Positions 56,721 to 64,000 of a stretch of DNA of 64,000 bases are shown one piece after another. The stretch comes from Geopseudomonas aromaticivorans (lineage in GTDB: Bacteria; Pseudomonadota; Gammaproteobacteria; Pseudomonadales; Pseudomonadaceae). Location: the NCBI RefSeq assembly GCF_019097855.1, contig NZ_JAHRGL010000017.1, forward strand, positions 1 to 64,000, written 5' to 3'. The stretch's first letter is position 1. Each line of letters starts with the position of its first letter. Made by a program: the position numbers and the translations under genes. The notes beneath the pieces were generated by a model. The model saw only the letters and a program-made list of their open reading frames with translations, made no database searches and was not told the DNA's origin.

Positions 56721-57314
56721 TCAGCCGATCCAGCCGCTCAGGGTCGCCGCATGCCAGGCGGCATAGCCGGCCAGGGCGAGGAAGCACAGCGCGGAGATGC
56801 GGTGGATCAGGGTCATCGGCAGCTTGTCGGCCGAGAAGTGCGCGGCCAGCACCACTGGCACGTTGGCGATCAGCATGCCCAGGGTGGTGCCGGCGACCAC
56901 CAGCCAGAAATACTCGTACTGCGCGGCCAGCATCACCGTGGCGATCTGCGTCTTGTCGCCCATCTCGGCGAGGAAGAAGGCGATCAGGGTGGTGAGGAAC
57001 GGCCCGTAGCGTTTGAAGTGCGAGGCTTCGTCCTCGTCGATCTGGTCGGGCACCAGCATCCAGGCGGCCACGGCGAGGAACGAGGCGGCGAGCACCCAGC
57101 TCAGGGTGGCTTCGCTGAAGAACGAGGCGACCCACTTGCCCAGCGCGCCGGCGGCGAAGTGGTTGGCGATGGTGGCGACCAGGATGCCCCAGATGATCGG
57201 CCAGGGCCTGCGGAAGCGGGCGGCGAGCAGTAGGGCGAGCAGCTGCGTCTTGTCGCCGATTTCGGCGAGGGCAACGAGGCCGGTGGGGACGAACAGGGAT
57301 TGCAGGGCTTCCAT
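56721..57314 (-). CDS. GDT1/TMEM165-family Mn2+ exporter (MneA-like)
   Basis: A 197-residue membrane protein of six or seven helices with two copies of the family motif: ALAEIGDKTQLLALL near 15 and FLAEMGDKTQIATVML near 115 (E-x-G-D-K-T). Homologues export Mn2+ in Vibrio and other proteobacteria. The 5' leader carries a yybP-ykoY riboswitch that senses Mn2+, which supports the substrate. I use the ATG at 57314; a TTG at 57317 is one codon earlier. Confidence 0.92.
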   Translation of the reverse strand: MEALQSLFVPTGLVALAEIGDKTQLLALLLAARFRRPWPIIWGILVATIANHFAAGALGKWVASFFSEATLSWVLAASFLAVAAWMLVPDQIDEDEASHFKRYGPFLTTLIAFFLAEMGDKTQIATVMLAAQYEYFWLVVAGTTLGMLIANVPVVLAAHFSADKLPMTLIHRISALCFLALAGYAAWHAATLSGWIG

Positions 57315-57387
57315 CAAGGATTCCAGTGGGGGCGGGTCGACGATGACATGACACGCACAGCCTGCCCGCCCCGGGTCGGCTTGTGAG

Positions 57388-57515
57388 TGTCATGAGTCTT
57401 GTCGAACCGCGGCGCCGGCGTGGCCGGTGCGGGTTGTGCGCGCCATGGTCTGCGGACCAAGTATGTTGACGCGCACGCCACCGAATCGCTCGGCGGCAGA
57501 CTACTCCCTCAGGAC
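57388..57515 (-). ncRNA. yybP-ykoY Mn2+ riboswitch
   Basis: On the minus strand, in order: AGGGAGTAG (57509-57501), GCGTCAACATACTTGG (around 57471-57456), the arm CCGCAGACCATGGCGCGC, and GACAAGACTCATGAC (57403-57389). These are the conserved elements of the yybP-ykoY aptamer. The leader continues about 70 nt to the GDT1 start at 57314, leaving room for an expression platform. Mn2+ binding would switch the exporter on. Confidence 0.88.
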
Positions 57516-57568
57516 GGCGCGCATTGTGCCCAAGGGGGGCGCAAGAGGCAAGGCAGCGGGGGCCGTCG

Positions 57569-57628
57569 GTGCGCATGGCGCACCCTGTGGGAGGCGCCGG
57601 CCCCTGCGTAGGGTGCGCCATGCGCACC
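57569..57628. repeat. TAGGGTG-type intergenic palindrome
   Basis: GGTGCGCATGGCGCACCCT and AGGGTGCGCCATGCGCACC surround a GC-rich loop. It lies between the 3' end of rsmC and the riboswitch leader of the Mn exporter, and so may sit at or near that promoter. Confidence 0.8.
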
Positions 57629-57637
57629 GCCATTGCG

Positions 57638-58636
57638 TCACGGACGGCGCGCCGAGTACACCCGGAAGCCGTCGCGCTCGGCCAGCAGCGTGCACGGGCC
57701 GAGATGCTTTTCGATCAGCGGCGCGTACTTGAGGAAGCTGTTGGCCACCAGGCGCAGTTCGCCACCGGGACGCAGGTGGCGGGCGGCCTCGCGCAGCAGC
57801 TGCTCGGTGGCCTGGTAGTCGGTGTGCACGCCCTGGTGGAACGGCGGGTTGCTGACGATGGCAGCCAGCTCGTGCGGGGCATCGCTGATGCCGCTGCCGG
57901 CCAGCACCTGGCCTGCGAGGCCGTTGGCGGCCAGGGTCTGGCGGCTGCTGGCGACGGCGAAGGCGTCGACGTCCAGCAGGTGCAGCCGGCTGGCCGGATA
58001 GCGGCGCTGCAAGGCGGCGCCGAGCACTCCGGCGCCGCAGCCGAAGTCGAGCAGCTCGCCCTGCGGCAGGCCGTCGAGGTGCTCCAGCAGCAGGCGCGAA
58101 CCGACGTCCAGGCGGCCGTGGCTGAACACGCCGGGCAGGCTGACCACCTGCAGCTCGCCCTGCGGGGTGAGCACCGGGTAGCGGCGGGCGAGGGCGTCGA
58201 GGTCCGGCGCAGCCGGGGCCTGCTCCACCGTCACCTGCCACAGCTGGCAGTGGCGCGCGCTGTCCAGCTTGCGCGGCCGGCCGAACGGCTCCAGCTGCCT
58301 GGCGGCGCGCTCGATGCCGGCGCGCTTCTCGCCGACCAGCCACAGCGGCGCGCCGGGCAGGCGCGCGGCCAGGGCGGCGAGCAGGTAGTCGGTCAGCTCG
58401 CGCGACTTGGGCAGGAACAGCACGGCGCCGGCGAAGGCCCGTGCCGGCGCCTGGGTGCCGAACTGGCAGCGTCCCGGATAGCGCGCCTCGACGGCGCTGT
58501 GCTCGTGCCACAGCCAGCTCCAGCCGTGGGCTTCGGGCAGCACGCCGAGCAGCTCGTCGGCCGGCAGCCCGGCGAGCAGCAGGGGGCCGGTGAACAGTTC
58601 GGCCTGACGCAACAGCACTTCGCTACGCGGATCCAT
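57638..58636 (-). CDS. rsmC: 16S rRNA m2G1207 methyltransferase RsmC
   Basis: From the ATG at 58636 (GGAG upstream), 332 residues. Two related halves: an N-terminal inactive domain and a C-terminal methyltransferase with the SAM motif [15 protein letters not shown] near 195 and the catalytic NPPF in [15 protein letters not shown] near 260. The reading end FRVYSARRP is typical. Confidence 0.93.
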   Translation of the reverse strand: MDPRSEVLLRQAELFTGPLLLAGLPADELLGVLPEAHGWSWLWHEHSAVEARYPGRCQFGTQAPARAFAGAVLFLPKSRELTDYLLAALAARLPGAPLWLVGEKRAGIERAARQLEPFGRPRKLDSARHCQLWQVTVEQAPAAPDLDALARRYPVLTPQGELQVVSLPGVFSHGRLDVGSRLLLEHLDGLPQGELLDFGCGAGVLGAALQRRYPASRLHLLDVDAFAVASSRQTLAANGLAGQVLAGSGISDAPHELAAIVSNPPFHQGVHTDYQATEQLLREAARHLRPGGELRLVANSFLKYAPLIEKHLGPCTLLAERDGFRVYSARRP

Positions 58637-58705
58637 CGGACATCTCCGGAACAAAAGGCGGGCAGATTAGGCAAAGCCCCGACGGCTGGCAAATCCGTGG
58701 CGGCG

Positions 58706-58810
58706 TAGGGTGGACAACGACCGCAGGTCTTGTCCAGCAAGGGGCCGCTGCGCAGCGCTCTCCCGTTGCCGCCGATGGTGGGAAACGCCTGCGGCGGTTT
58801 CCCACCCTAC
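58706..58810. repeat. TAGGGTG-type intergenic repeat
   Basis: TAGGGTGGACAACG at the left and GGGAAACGCC-x-GGCGGTTTCCC with CACCCTA at the right. Inner arms GGGAAACCGCC and its inverse form a stem. It lies between rsmC and the dehydrogenase gene. Confidence 0.8.
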
Positions 58811-58818
58811 GAGATTCG

Positions 58819-59781
58819 TTACGACACCACGCGCATCGGTGTCCCGGCGAGGAAGGCGGCGGCATTCTCCTCCAGCTGGCCGACGATGCGCTGGCGCGCC
58901 TCGCGGCTGCCCCAGGCGCTGTGCGGGGTGACGATCAGCCGCGGGATGTCGGCGGCCAGCAGCGGGTTGCCGTCCCTGGGCGGCTCGACGCTGAGCACGT
59001 CGGTAGCCGCGCCGCCGAGATGACCGGCGCGCAGGGCGTCGGCCAGCGCCTGCTCGTCGACCAGGCCGCCGCGGGCGGTATTGATCAGGAAGGCGCCGGG
59101 CTTCATCAGGCCCAGCTCGCGCGCGCCGATCAGGTTGCGCGTCTGCTCGGTCAGCGGGCAGTGCAGGGTCAGTGCATCGACCTGCGGCAGCAGCTCATCC
59201 AGCGGCAGGCGGCCGTCCACGGCCTGGCGCCCCGGCAGCAGGCCGAGCAGCACGCGCATGCCGAAGGCGCGCGCCAGCTGCGCTACCGCGCTGCCCAGCT
59301 CGCCGTGGCCGAGCAGGCCGAGGGTCTTGCCCTCCAGCTCGACGATCGGGAAGTCGAGCAGGCAGAACTGGCTGGACTGCTGCCAGCGCCCGGCGCGCAC
59401 CGCGGCCTGGTAGTCGGGGAGGCGGGTGGCCAGGGCGAGCAGCAGCATCAGGGTGTGCTGGGCCACCGAAGGGGTGCCATAGCCCTGGCAATTGCACACG
59501 GTGACGCCGTGGGCGCGGGCGGCGGCCAGGTCTACGTTGTTGGTGCCGGTGGCGGCGATCAGCACCAGCTTGAGCTCGGGGCAGGCGGCAAAGGTGGCGG
59601 CGTCGATCATGACCTTGTTGCTGATCGCCACCTGGGCGCCCTGCAGGCGTGCGGCCACCTGCTGCGGCGCGGTCTGCGCGTGCAGTTCCAGCTCGGCGAA
59701 CAGCAAGCGCAACGGCGTCAGGTCGAGGTCGCCAAGGTCGAGGGAGGGATGGTCGAGAAATACGGCGCGGATGGCGGTCAT
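58819..59781 (-). CDS. D-2-hydroxyacid (glycerate-type) dehydrogenase
   Basis: A 320-residue NAD-dependent dehydrogenase from the ATG at 59781. NAD motif LGLLGHGELGSAVAQLA near 150, catalytic Arg in INTARGGLVDEQAL near 232, Glu in DVLSVEPPRDGNPL near 262 and His in IVTPHSAWGSREAR near 285. HprA-like (glycerate or hydroxypyruvate) is most likely; the substrate cannot be fixed by eye. Confidence 0.9.
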   Translation of the reverse strand: MTAIRAVFLDHPSLDLGDLDLTPLRLLFAELELHAQTAPQQVAARLQGAQVAISNKVMIDAATFAACPELKLVLIAATGTNNVDLAAARAHGVTVCNCQGYGTPSVAQHTLMLLLALATRLPDYQAAVRAGRWQQSSQFCLLDFPIVELEGKTLGLLGHGELGSAVAQLARAFGMRVLLGLLPGRQAVDGRLPLDELLPQVDALTLHCPLTEQTRNLIGARELGLMKPGAFLINTARGGLVDEQALADALRAGHLGGAATDVLSVEPPRDGNPLLAADIPRLIVTPHSAWGSREARQRIVGQLEENAAAFLAGTPMRVVS

Positions 59782-59924
59782 GCGAAGGCAGTTCCTGGGC
59801 GGGTGAGGGCGGGCGCCGCCGTGGGCTGGCTGGCGCGCTATCATCCCAGCAGCCTAGCGGAAAGCGCCGGCCGATTGCAGCCGCTGCCGCCCGTGGCGTT
59901 GGCCGAGCCAGCCGGGGAGGCTGC

Positions 59925-60599
59925 ATGTACTGGTCGGAATTTCTCACCGTGGCGCTGATCCACCTGCTCGCCGTGGCCAGTCCGGGGCCGGATTTTGCCG
60001 TGGTGATCCACGAGAGCGTCAGCCACGGCCGCCGCGCCGGGCTGTTCACCGCGCTGGGCGTGGGCAGCGGCATCTTTCTGCACGTGGCCTATTCGCTGCT
60101 CGGCATCGGCCTGATCGTCGCGCAGTCGGCGGCGTTGTTCGCCGTACTCAAGTGGCTGGCGGCGGCCTATCTGCTGTACCTCGGCTGGCACGCCCTGCAG
60201 GCCCGCCCAGCCGATCCGGCCGCGCTGCGGGCGCTGGCCGCCAGCGCCGCGCCCAGCGGCCGCAGCGCCTTCGCCACCGGGCTGCTGACCAACGCGCTGA
60301 ACCCCAAGGTCACCCTGTTCTTCCTCTCGGTGTTCACCGTGGTGATCGACCCGCACACGCCGCGGCTGATCCAGACCGGCTACGGCCTCTACCTGATGTT
60401 CGCCACCACGGGCTTCTTCTGCGCCATGGCGCTGCTGTTCAGCCTGTCTCGCGTGCGCAGCGGGTTCGCGCGCATGGGCCACTGGTTCGACCGGCTGATG
60501 GGCGCGGTGCTGATTGCGCTGGGCCTGCGGCTGGCACTGGGCGAGCTGCTCTCCGCGAGCCTGTTCAGCCTCTGCTGCGCGTCGGCCATGCTGCGTTGA
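59925..60599 (+). CDS. LysE/RhtB-family amino-acid exporter
   Basis: A 224-residue inner-membrane exporter with about six helices; SPGPDFAVVIHESVSHGRRA near 20 and GLLTNALNPKVTLFFLSVF near 122 are family signatures. GGGGAGG lies 5 nt before the ATG. Substrate unknown (homoserine, threonine or quorum-type lactones in relatives). Confidence 0.92.
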   Translation: MYWSEFLTVALIHLLAVASPGPDFAVVIHESVSHGRRAGLFTALGVGSGIFLHVAYSLLGIGLIVAQSAALFAVLKWLAAAYLLYLGWHALQARPADPAALRALAASAAPSGRSAFATGLLTNALNPKVTLFFLSVFTVVIDPHTPRLIQTGYGLYLMFATTGFFCAMALLFSLSRVRSGFARMGHWFDRLMGAVLIALGLRLALGELLSASLFSLCCASAMLR

Positions 60600-60713
60600 C
60601 GTCGATTTCGCCTTGCCTGGGTCGATGACGAACCCGCAGCCGGCGCGCTTGTCCGATAATGCCGGGCGCCGATGGCGTGCAGCGGAGCTGAACAGAAAGA
60701 TGGAAGCGTGTTG

Positions 60714-62540
60714 ATGAGCAGAATCCAACCGGCCCGACGCCTGGCCGGACTGGCGCTGGGCGCCACGCTGGCCGTTCCGGCCGGCGCGGTGCCGTTCAAT
60801 CTCGGCGCCGTCGAGGGGCAGTTCGACTCCAGCCTGTCGCTGGGCGCCAGCTGGTCCACGGCCGCTGTCGACCGGGAGCTGATCGGCGCCAACAACGGCG
60901 GCCGCGGCCTGGCGCAGAGCGGCGACGATGGCCGCCTGAACTTCAAGCGTGGCGAAACCTTCGCCAAGCGCTTCACCGGCGTCCACGGTCTGGAGCTGCG
61001 CCGCGGCGACAGCGGCCTGTTCCTGCGCGGCCGCTACTGGTACGACGTCGAGCTGCAGGACGAGGGCCGGCCGTTCAAGGACCTCGACGACCACGGCCGC
61101 AGGGCGGGTGCGCAGGCTGCCGGCGCGCAGCTGCTGGACGCCTTCGTCTACCGCAACTACCGCCTCGGCGAGCGCCCCGGCAGCGTGCGCCTCGGCCAGC
61201 AGGTGGTCAGCTGGGGCGAGAGCCGCCTGCTGCCGGGCGGCATCGACGTCATCAACCCGCTCGATGTCGCCGCCCGGCGCCGGCCCGGTGCGCAGCTGCG
61301 CGACGGCCTGCTGCCGGTCAACCTGCTGCATGTCGCGCAGAACCTGAGCGACGCGCTGGCGCTGGAGGCCTTCTACCAGCTGGAGTGGGAGCCGACGGCG
61401 GGGGACAACTGCGGCAGCTTCTTCGCACAGTCCGACCTGCTGGCCAACGGCTGCGTGGACAACCTGCGCGTGCTGAACAGTCGCGCCGCGCTGTCGCCCG
61501 GCACCCTGGCCAGCCTGGCGGCGGCCGGTGTCGCGGTCGATGGCGAGGGCGTGCTGATGCGCCGCGCGGCCAACCGCAACGCCGCCGACGCCGGCCAGTT
61601 CGGCGTGGCCCTGCGCTACTTCGTCGCGCCGCTGGATACCCAGTTCGCCGGCTACTTCATCAACTACCACAGCCGCGCGCCGCTGCTCGGCGCCACGGCC
61701 GCCGGCCCCGAGGCCTTCCGTGCCGGGCTGCCGGCCGAGCTGGCGCCCTTGCTGGCGGCCGGCAAGGCGCAGTATTTCCTCGACTACCCCGAGGACATCC
61801 GCCTCTACGGCCTGAGCTTCGCCACCACCCTGGCCGGCGGCAGCCAGTGGCGCGGCGAACTCAGCTACCGGCCCAATGCGCCGCTGCAGCTGAGCATCGT
61901 CGATGTGCTCAATGCCACCCGCACGCCGCTGGATGCCGATCTTTCGCCGCTGCAGGCGCGGCCCGGCGAGGACATCCCCGGCTACCGGCGCCACGCCGTC
62001 ACCCAGCTGCACACCGGCCTGACCCACATCTTCGACAATGTCATGGGCGCCAGCCGCCTGACCCTGGACGGCGAGCTGGGCTGGAGCCACGTCGGCGGCC
62101 TGAATAGCCGCGGGCCGCGTCGCTACGGCCGCGACCCAGTGTTCGGCCCCGGCCCGCTGGCGAACGGCGGCTGCGAGGCCCTCAACGCCGCCACCCTCGG
62201 CAGCGCCACGGCGCGCAACGTCGGCCGCTACTGCGCGAACGACGGCTTCACCACCCGCGACGCCTGGGGTTATCGCCTGCGTGCGGTCTGGGAGTACGAC
62301 AAGGCCATTGCCGGCATCGACCTGCGGCCGAATCTCGGCTGGGCCCACGACGTGCGCGGCTATTCGCCGGCCCCCGACGCCACCTTCGAGGAGGGGCGCA
62401 AGGCGATCAGCCTCGGCCTGGACGCCGACTACCTGGACACCTACACGGCCAGCCTGGCCTACACCGATTTCTTCGGCGGCCGCTACAGCACCCAGGGCGA
62501 TCGTGACTTCCTGGCCCTCGAACTGGGCCTGCGCTTCTGA
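60714..62540 (+). CDS. DUF1302 outer-membrane protein
   Basis: 608 residues with a Sec signal (about residues 1-25, ending PAGA) and a long beta-strand-rich mature part ending in a terminal aromatic strand (LALELGLRF). DUF1302 motifs include LRRGDSGLFLRGRYWYDVEL near 95, LDAFVYRNYRLGERPGSVRL near 140 and GQQVVSWGES near 160. Family members are often next to a DUF1329 lipoprotein-like gene and linked to steroid, alkane or lipid metabolism; here the neighbour is a DUF3015 gene instead. Confidence 0.9.
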   Translation: MSRIQPARRLAGLALGATLAVPAGAVPFNLGAVEGQFDSSLSLGASWSTAAVDRELIGANNGGRGLAQSGDDGRLNFKRGETFAKRFTGVHGLELRRGDSGLFLRGRYWYDVELQDEGRPFKDLDDHGRRAGAQAAGAQLLDAFVYRNYRLGERPGSVRLGQQVVSWGESRLLPGGIDVINPLDVAARRRPGAQLRDGLLPVNLLHVAQNLSDALALEAFYQLEWEPTAGDNCGSFFAQSDLLANGCVDNLRVLNSRAALSPGTLASLAAAGVAVDGEGVLMRRAANRNAADAGQFGVALRYFVAPLDTQFAGYFINYHSRAPLLGATAAGPEAFRAGLPAELAPLLAAGKAQYFLDYPEDIRLYGLSFATTLAGGSQWRGELSYRPNAPLQLSIVDVLNATRTPLDADLSPLQARPGEDIPGYRRHAVTQLHTGLTHIFDNVMGASRLTLDGELGWSHVGGLNSRGPRRYGRDPVFGPGPLANGGCEALNAATLGSATARNVGRYCANDGFTTRDAWGYRLRAVWEYDKAIAGIDLRPNLGWAHDVRGYSPAPDATFEEGRKAISLGLDADYLDTYTASLAYTDFFGGRYSTQGDRDFLALELGLRF

Positions 62541-62672
62541 CTTCGACGCGGCGCACAGTCGCAGGCGCCGCCCAGGTCATCGCCTTGACATTGCGGGGAT
62601 ATTGCAAAAAGCTGCGCGGCAGGGCCGGCAAGGTCGCCGGCCTGCGTCATCACATTGAAGAAGAGATCGAAC

Positions 62673-63161
62673 ATGAAACGGATTCTGCTGGGTTCCCTGC
62701 TCGCCGCCGCCTCCCTCAACGCTTTCGCCGAAGCACCGGGCGGCCCGGGTTGCGGCTGGGGCAACATGCTGTTCGAAGGCCAGCGCGGCCTGCCCTCCCA
62801 CCTGGTCGCCTCGACCACCAACGGCACTTCCGGCAACGCCACCTTCGGCATGACCTCTGGCACCAACGGCTGCTCCACCAAGGGCGCGCTGCGCTACGAC
62901 GGCAAGTCGATGCTGGTGCTGAGCAGCATCATGACCGAGCTGTCCGAAGACATGGCCAAGGGCGAGGGCGAAGCCCTGACCACCTACGCCGTGGTGCTCG
63001 GCGTGCAGCCGCAGGACCGCGCGCACTTCGCCGCCGTGACCCACCAGCACTTCGCCCAAATCTTCAGCTCTGCCGACGTCACCGCCGAGCAGGTGCACGC
63101 CGCCACCCTGGCCGTGCTGAAGCAGGACGCGCGCCTGGCCCAGTACGCCGACAAGGCCTGA
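62673..63161 (+). CDS. DUF3015 periplasmic protein
   Basis: A 162-residue protein with a Sec signal ending NAFA; the mature part has GGPGCGWGNMLFEGQ near 23 and GTNGCSTKG near 65, with two Cys that could form a disulfide, followed by helices. DUF3015 and DUF4105 genes are regularly adjacent in Pseudomonas. The function is unknown; envelope location is likely. Confidence 0.9.
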   Translation: MKRILLGSLLAAASLNAFAEAPGGPGCGWGNMLFEGQRGLPSHLVASTTNGTSGNATFGMTSGTNGCSTKGALRYDGKSMLVLSSIMTELSEDMAKGEGEALTTYAVVLGVQPQDRAHFAAVTHQHFAQIFSSADVTAEQVHAATLAVLKQDARLAQYADKA

Positions 63162-63199
63162 CCCGCCGCGGGCGCTCCCGCGGCGCCCGTCCTTTCCGG

Positions 63200-63225
63200 G
63201 TGCCCGCTGCGGCGGGCACTTTCGT
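63200..63225 (+). terminator. Terminator after the DUF3015 gene
   Basis: GTGCCCGC and GCGGGCAC arms around TGCG, followed by TTTCGTGTTT. A second GC-rich hairpin, GGGCGCTCCCGCGGCGCCC, precedes it at 63169-63187. Confidence 0.65.
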
Positions 63226-63247
63226 GTTTCCCGCGCCACGGCTCCCC

Positions 63248-64000
63248 ATGCTCCGACGTCTGCTTCCCCTCCTGCTGTGCGGCCTCTGCACCGTGCTGCA
63301 GGCCGCTCCGCAACTCGCCCCTGCCCGCCTGCAAGCCCTGGCCGCCGAGCCGTTCTGGCTCGCCCTCGGCCACTACGAGCGCGGCAAGCTGGGCGGCTGG
63401 CGCAGCTACGTCGACGACGACGAATTCTTCCTCGCCGCCAGCGGCGCCGAGGACCCGGCCGCCGAGCTGGCGGCCACCTTCGAGGCGCTGTATCGCCCGG
63501 CGGCCCTCGGCGACCGCCATCCGCAGTGTCGCTATCCGGCGCGTACCCGCTGGCTGCGCGAGCAGCTGGCACTGGACGACCTGCCGGCGCCGGCGTGCCC
63601 CGAGTTCGCCGCCTGGTACGCCGACATCGCCCCGCACAGCACCGTGCTGGTGTTCCCCGCCGCCTACCTCAACAGCCCCTCGTCGATGTTCGGCCACACC
63701 CTGCTGCGCGTCGACCAGGCCGACATCGACCGCCAGGGCAGCCCGCTGCTCAGCTATGCGCTGAACTTCGGCGCCTACATCGAGGGCATGGACAACAGCA
63801 TCCTGTATGCCTGGAAGGGCCTGATGGGCGGCTACCCCGGGTTGTTCGCGCTGATGCCCTACCGCGAGAAGATCGGCGAATACAGCCGTCTGGAAAACCG
63901 CGACCTGTGGGAGTACCGGCTGAACCTGACGGCCGTGGAAACCGGCCGCCTGCTCGAACACGTGTGGGAGCTGCGGCAGATCCAGTTCGACTACTTCTTC
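63248..64000 (+). CDS. DUF4105 (Lnb-like N-terminal) protein, incomplete
   Basis: Runs off the right end; 251 codons are present. Sec signal (MLRRLLPLLLCGLCTVLQAA). The family is indicated by LVFPAAYLNSPSSMFGHTLL near 138, YALNFGAYIEG near 170 and KGLMGGYPGLFALMPYREKI near 190. These resemble the Lnb-type periplasmic domain, with Ser and His of a putative hydrolase in the FGHTL region. Follows the DUF3015 gene, its usual partner. Confidence 0.88.
   Translation, partial: MLRRLLPLLLCGLCTVLQAAPQLAPARLQALAAEPFWLALGHYERGKLGGWRSYVDDDEFFLAASGAEDPAAELAATFEALYRPAALGDRHPQCRYPARTRWLREQLALDDLPAPACPEFAAWYADIAPHSTVLVFPAAYLNSPSSMFGHTLLRVDQADIDRQGSPLLSYALNFGAYIEGMDNSILYAWKGLMGGYPGLFALMPYREKIGEYSRLENRDLWEYRLNLTAVETGRLLEHVWELRQIQFDYFF

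Noticed and set aside
54928-56766. A 600-codon plus-strand frame over the SulP gene
   Set aside because: Antisense shadow: extreme His/Gln/Arg content, no motifs, and the opposite strand encodes a complete transporter.
59841-62348. An 830-codon leftward frame opposite the LysE and DUF1302 genes
   Set aside because: It spans two separate sense genes with signal peptide and family motifs and has no independent support.

Overview
The window looks like a Pseudomonas chromosome carrying an integrated catabolic genomic island. From about 23.25 kb to the right end the sequence is high-GC core genome. Its gene content matches the conserved Pseudomonas neighbourhood ychF-pth-rplY-prs-tRNA-Gln-ispE-lolB-hemA-prfA-prmC-moeB-murI-pagL ... 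phrB ... hemH ... upp-hpt. From the left end to about 23.2 kb it is a mosaic accessory region bounded on the right by a P4-type tyrosine integrase next to ychF.

Region 1 (1-8.2 kb) is a benzoate/toluate meta-cleavage operon of TOL type: benC/xylZ, benD/xylL, xylT, xylE, a collapsed xylG, then xylF, xylJ, xylQ, xylK, xylI and a strong terminator. It would convert (methyl)benzoate to catechol, cleave the ring extradiol, and take the product through the hydrolytic branch to pyruvate and acetyl-CoA. The dehydrogenative branch is broken: xylG is a deleted, frameshifted remnant and xylH is absent. A 139-bp MITE-like element with CTAG duplications lies between benC and benD.

Region 2 (8.2-23.2 kb) is mobile-element territory: nested ISL3 and IS5 remnants, a leftward DNA-processing module (YqaJ-type nuclease, RDF-like cysteine protein, DUF932, RadC-like JAB protein, small glycine-zipper and zinc-ribbon proteins), an XRE regulator, and a lower-GC two-gene cassette that I identify as a Kiwa (KwaA/KwaB) anti-phage system. 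Next come a decayed serine resolvase containing a 7-bp tandem array, an MvaT-type xenogeneic silencer gene split by a complete IS21-family element (8-bp target duplication, original reading frame recoverable), and the integrase.

Region 3 (23.2-36.5 kb) holds core translation, isoprenoid, haem and cell-wall genes, including two identical tandem tRNA-Gln(UUG) genes.

Region 4 (36.6-47 kb) is an eight-gene leftward operon: DUF523/DUF1722, a MerR regulator resembling class II LitR, photolyase, SnoaL-like, SDR, FAD oxidase, DUF1365 and a Cfa-type methyltransferase. It resembles light or photo-oxidative stress and furan-fatty-acid clusters. Its promoter and a second promoter upstream of an FAD oxidoreductase/Trp-rich pair share a repeated TGTACA-N12-TGTACA operator.

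Region 5 (47-64 kb) has hemH, a Cache-GGDEF-EAL protein, a YegD-type Hsp70, a YbhN-like membrane protein, upp, hpt, a SulP transporter, a GDT1/TMEM165-type Mn exporter behind a yybP-ykoY (Mn2+) riboswitch, rsmC, a D-2-hydroxyacid dehydrogenase, a LysE exporter, DUF1302 and DUF3015 proteins and a truncated DUF4105 gene. Several intergenic palindromes beginning TAGGGTG punctuate this half.
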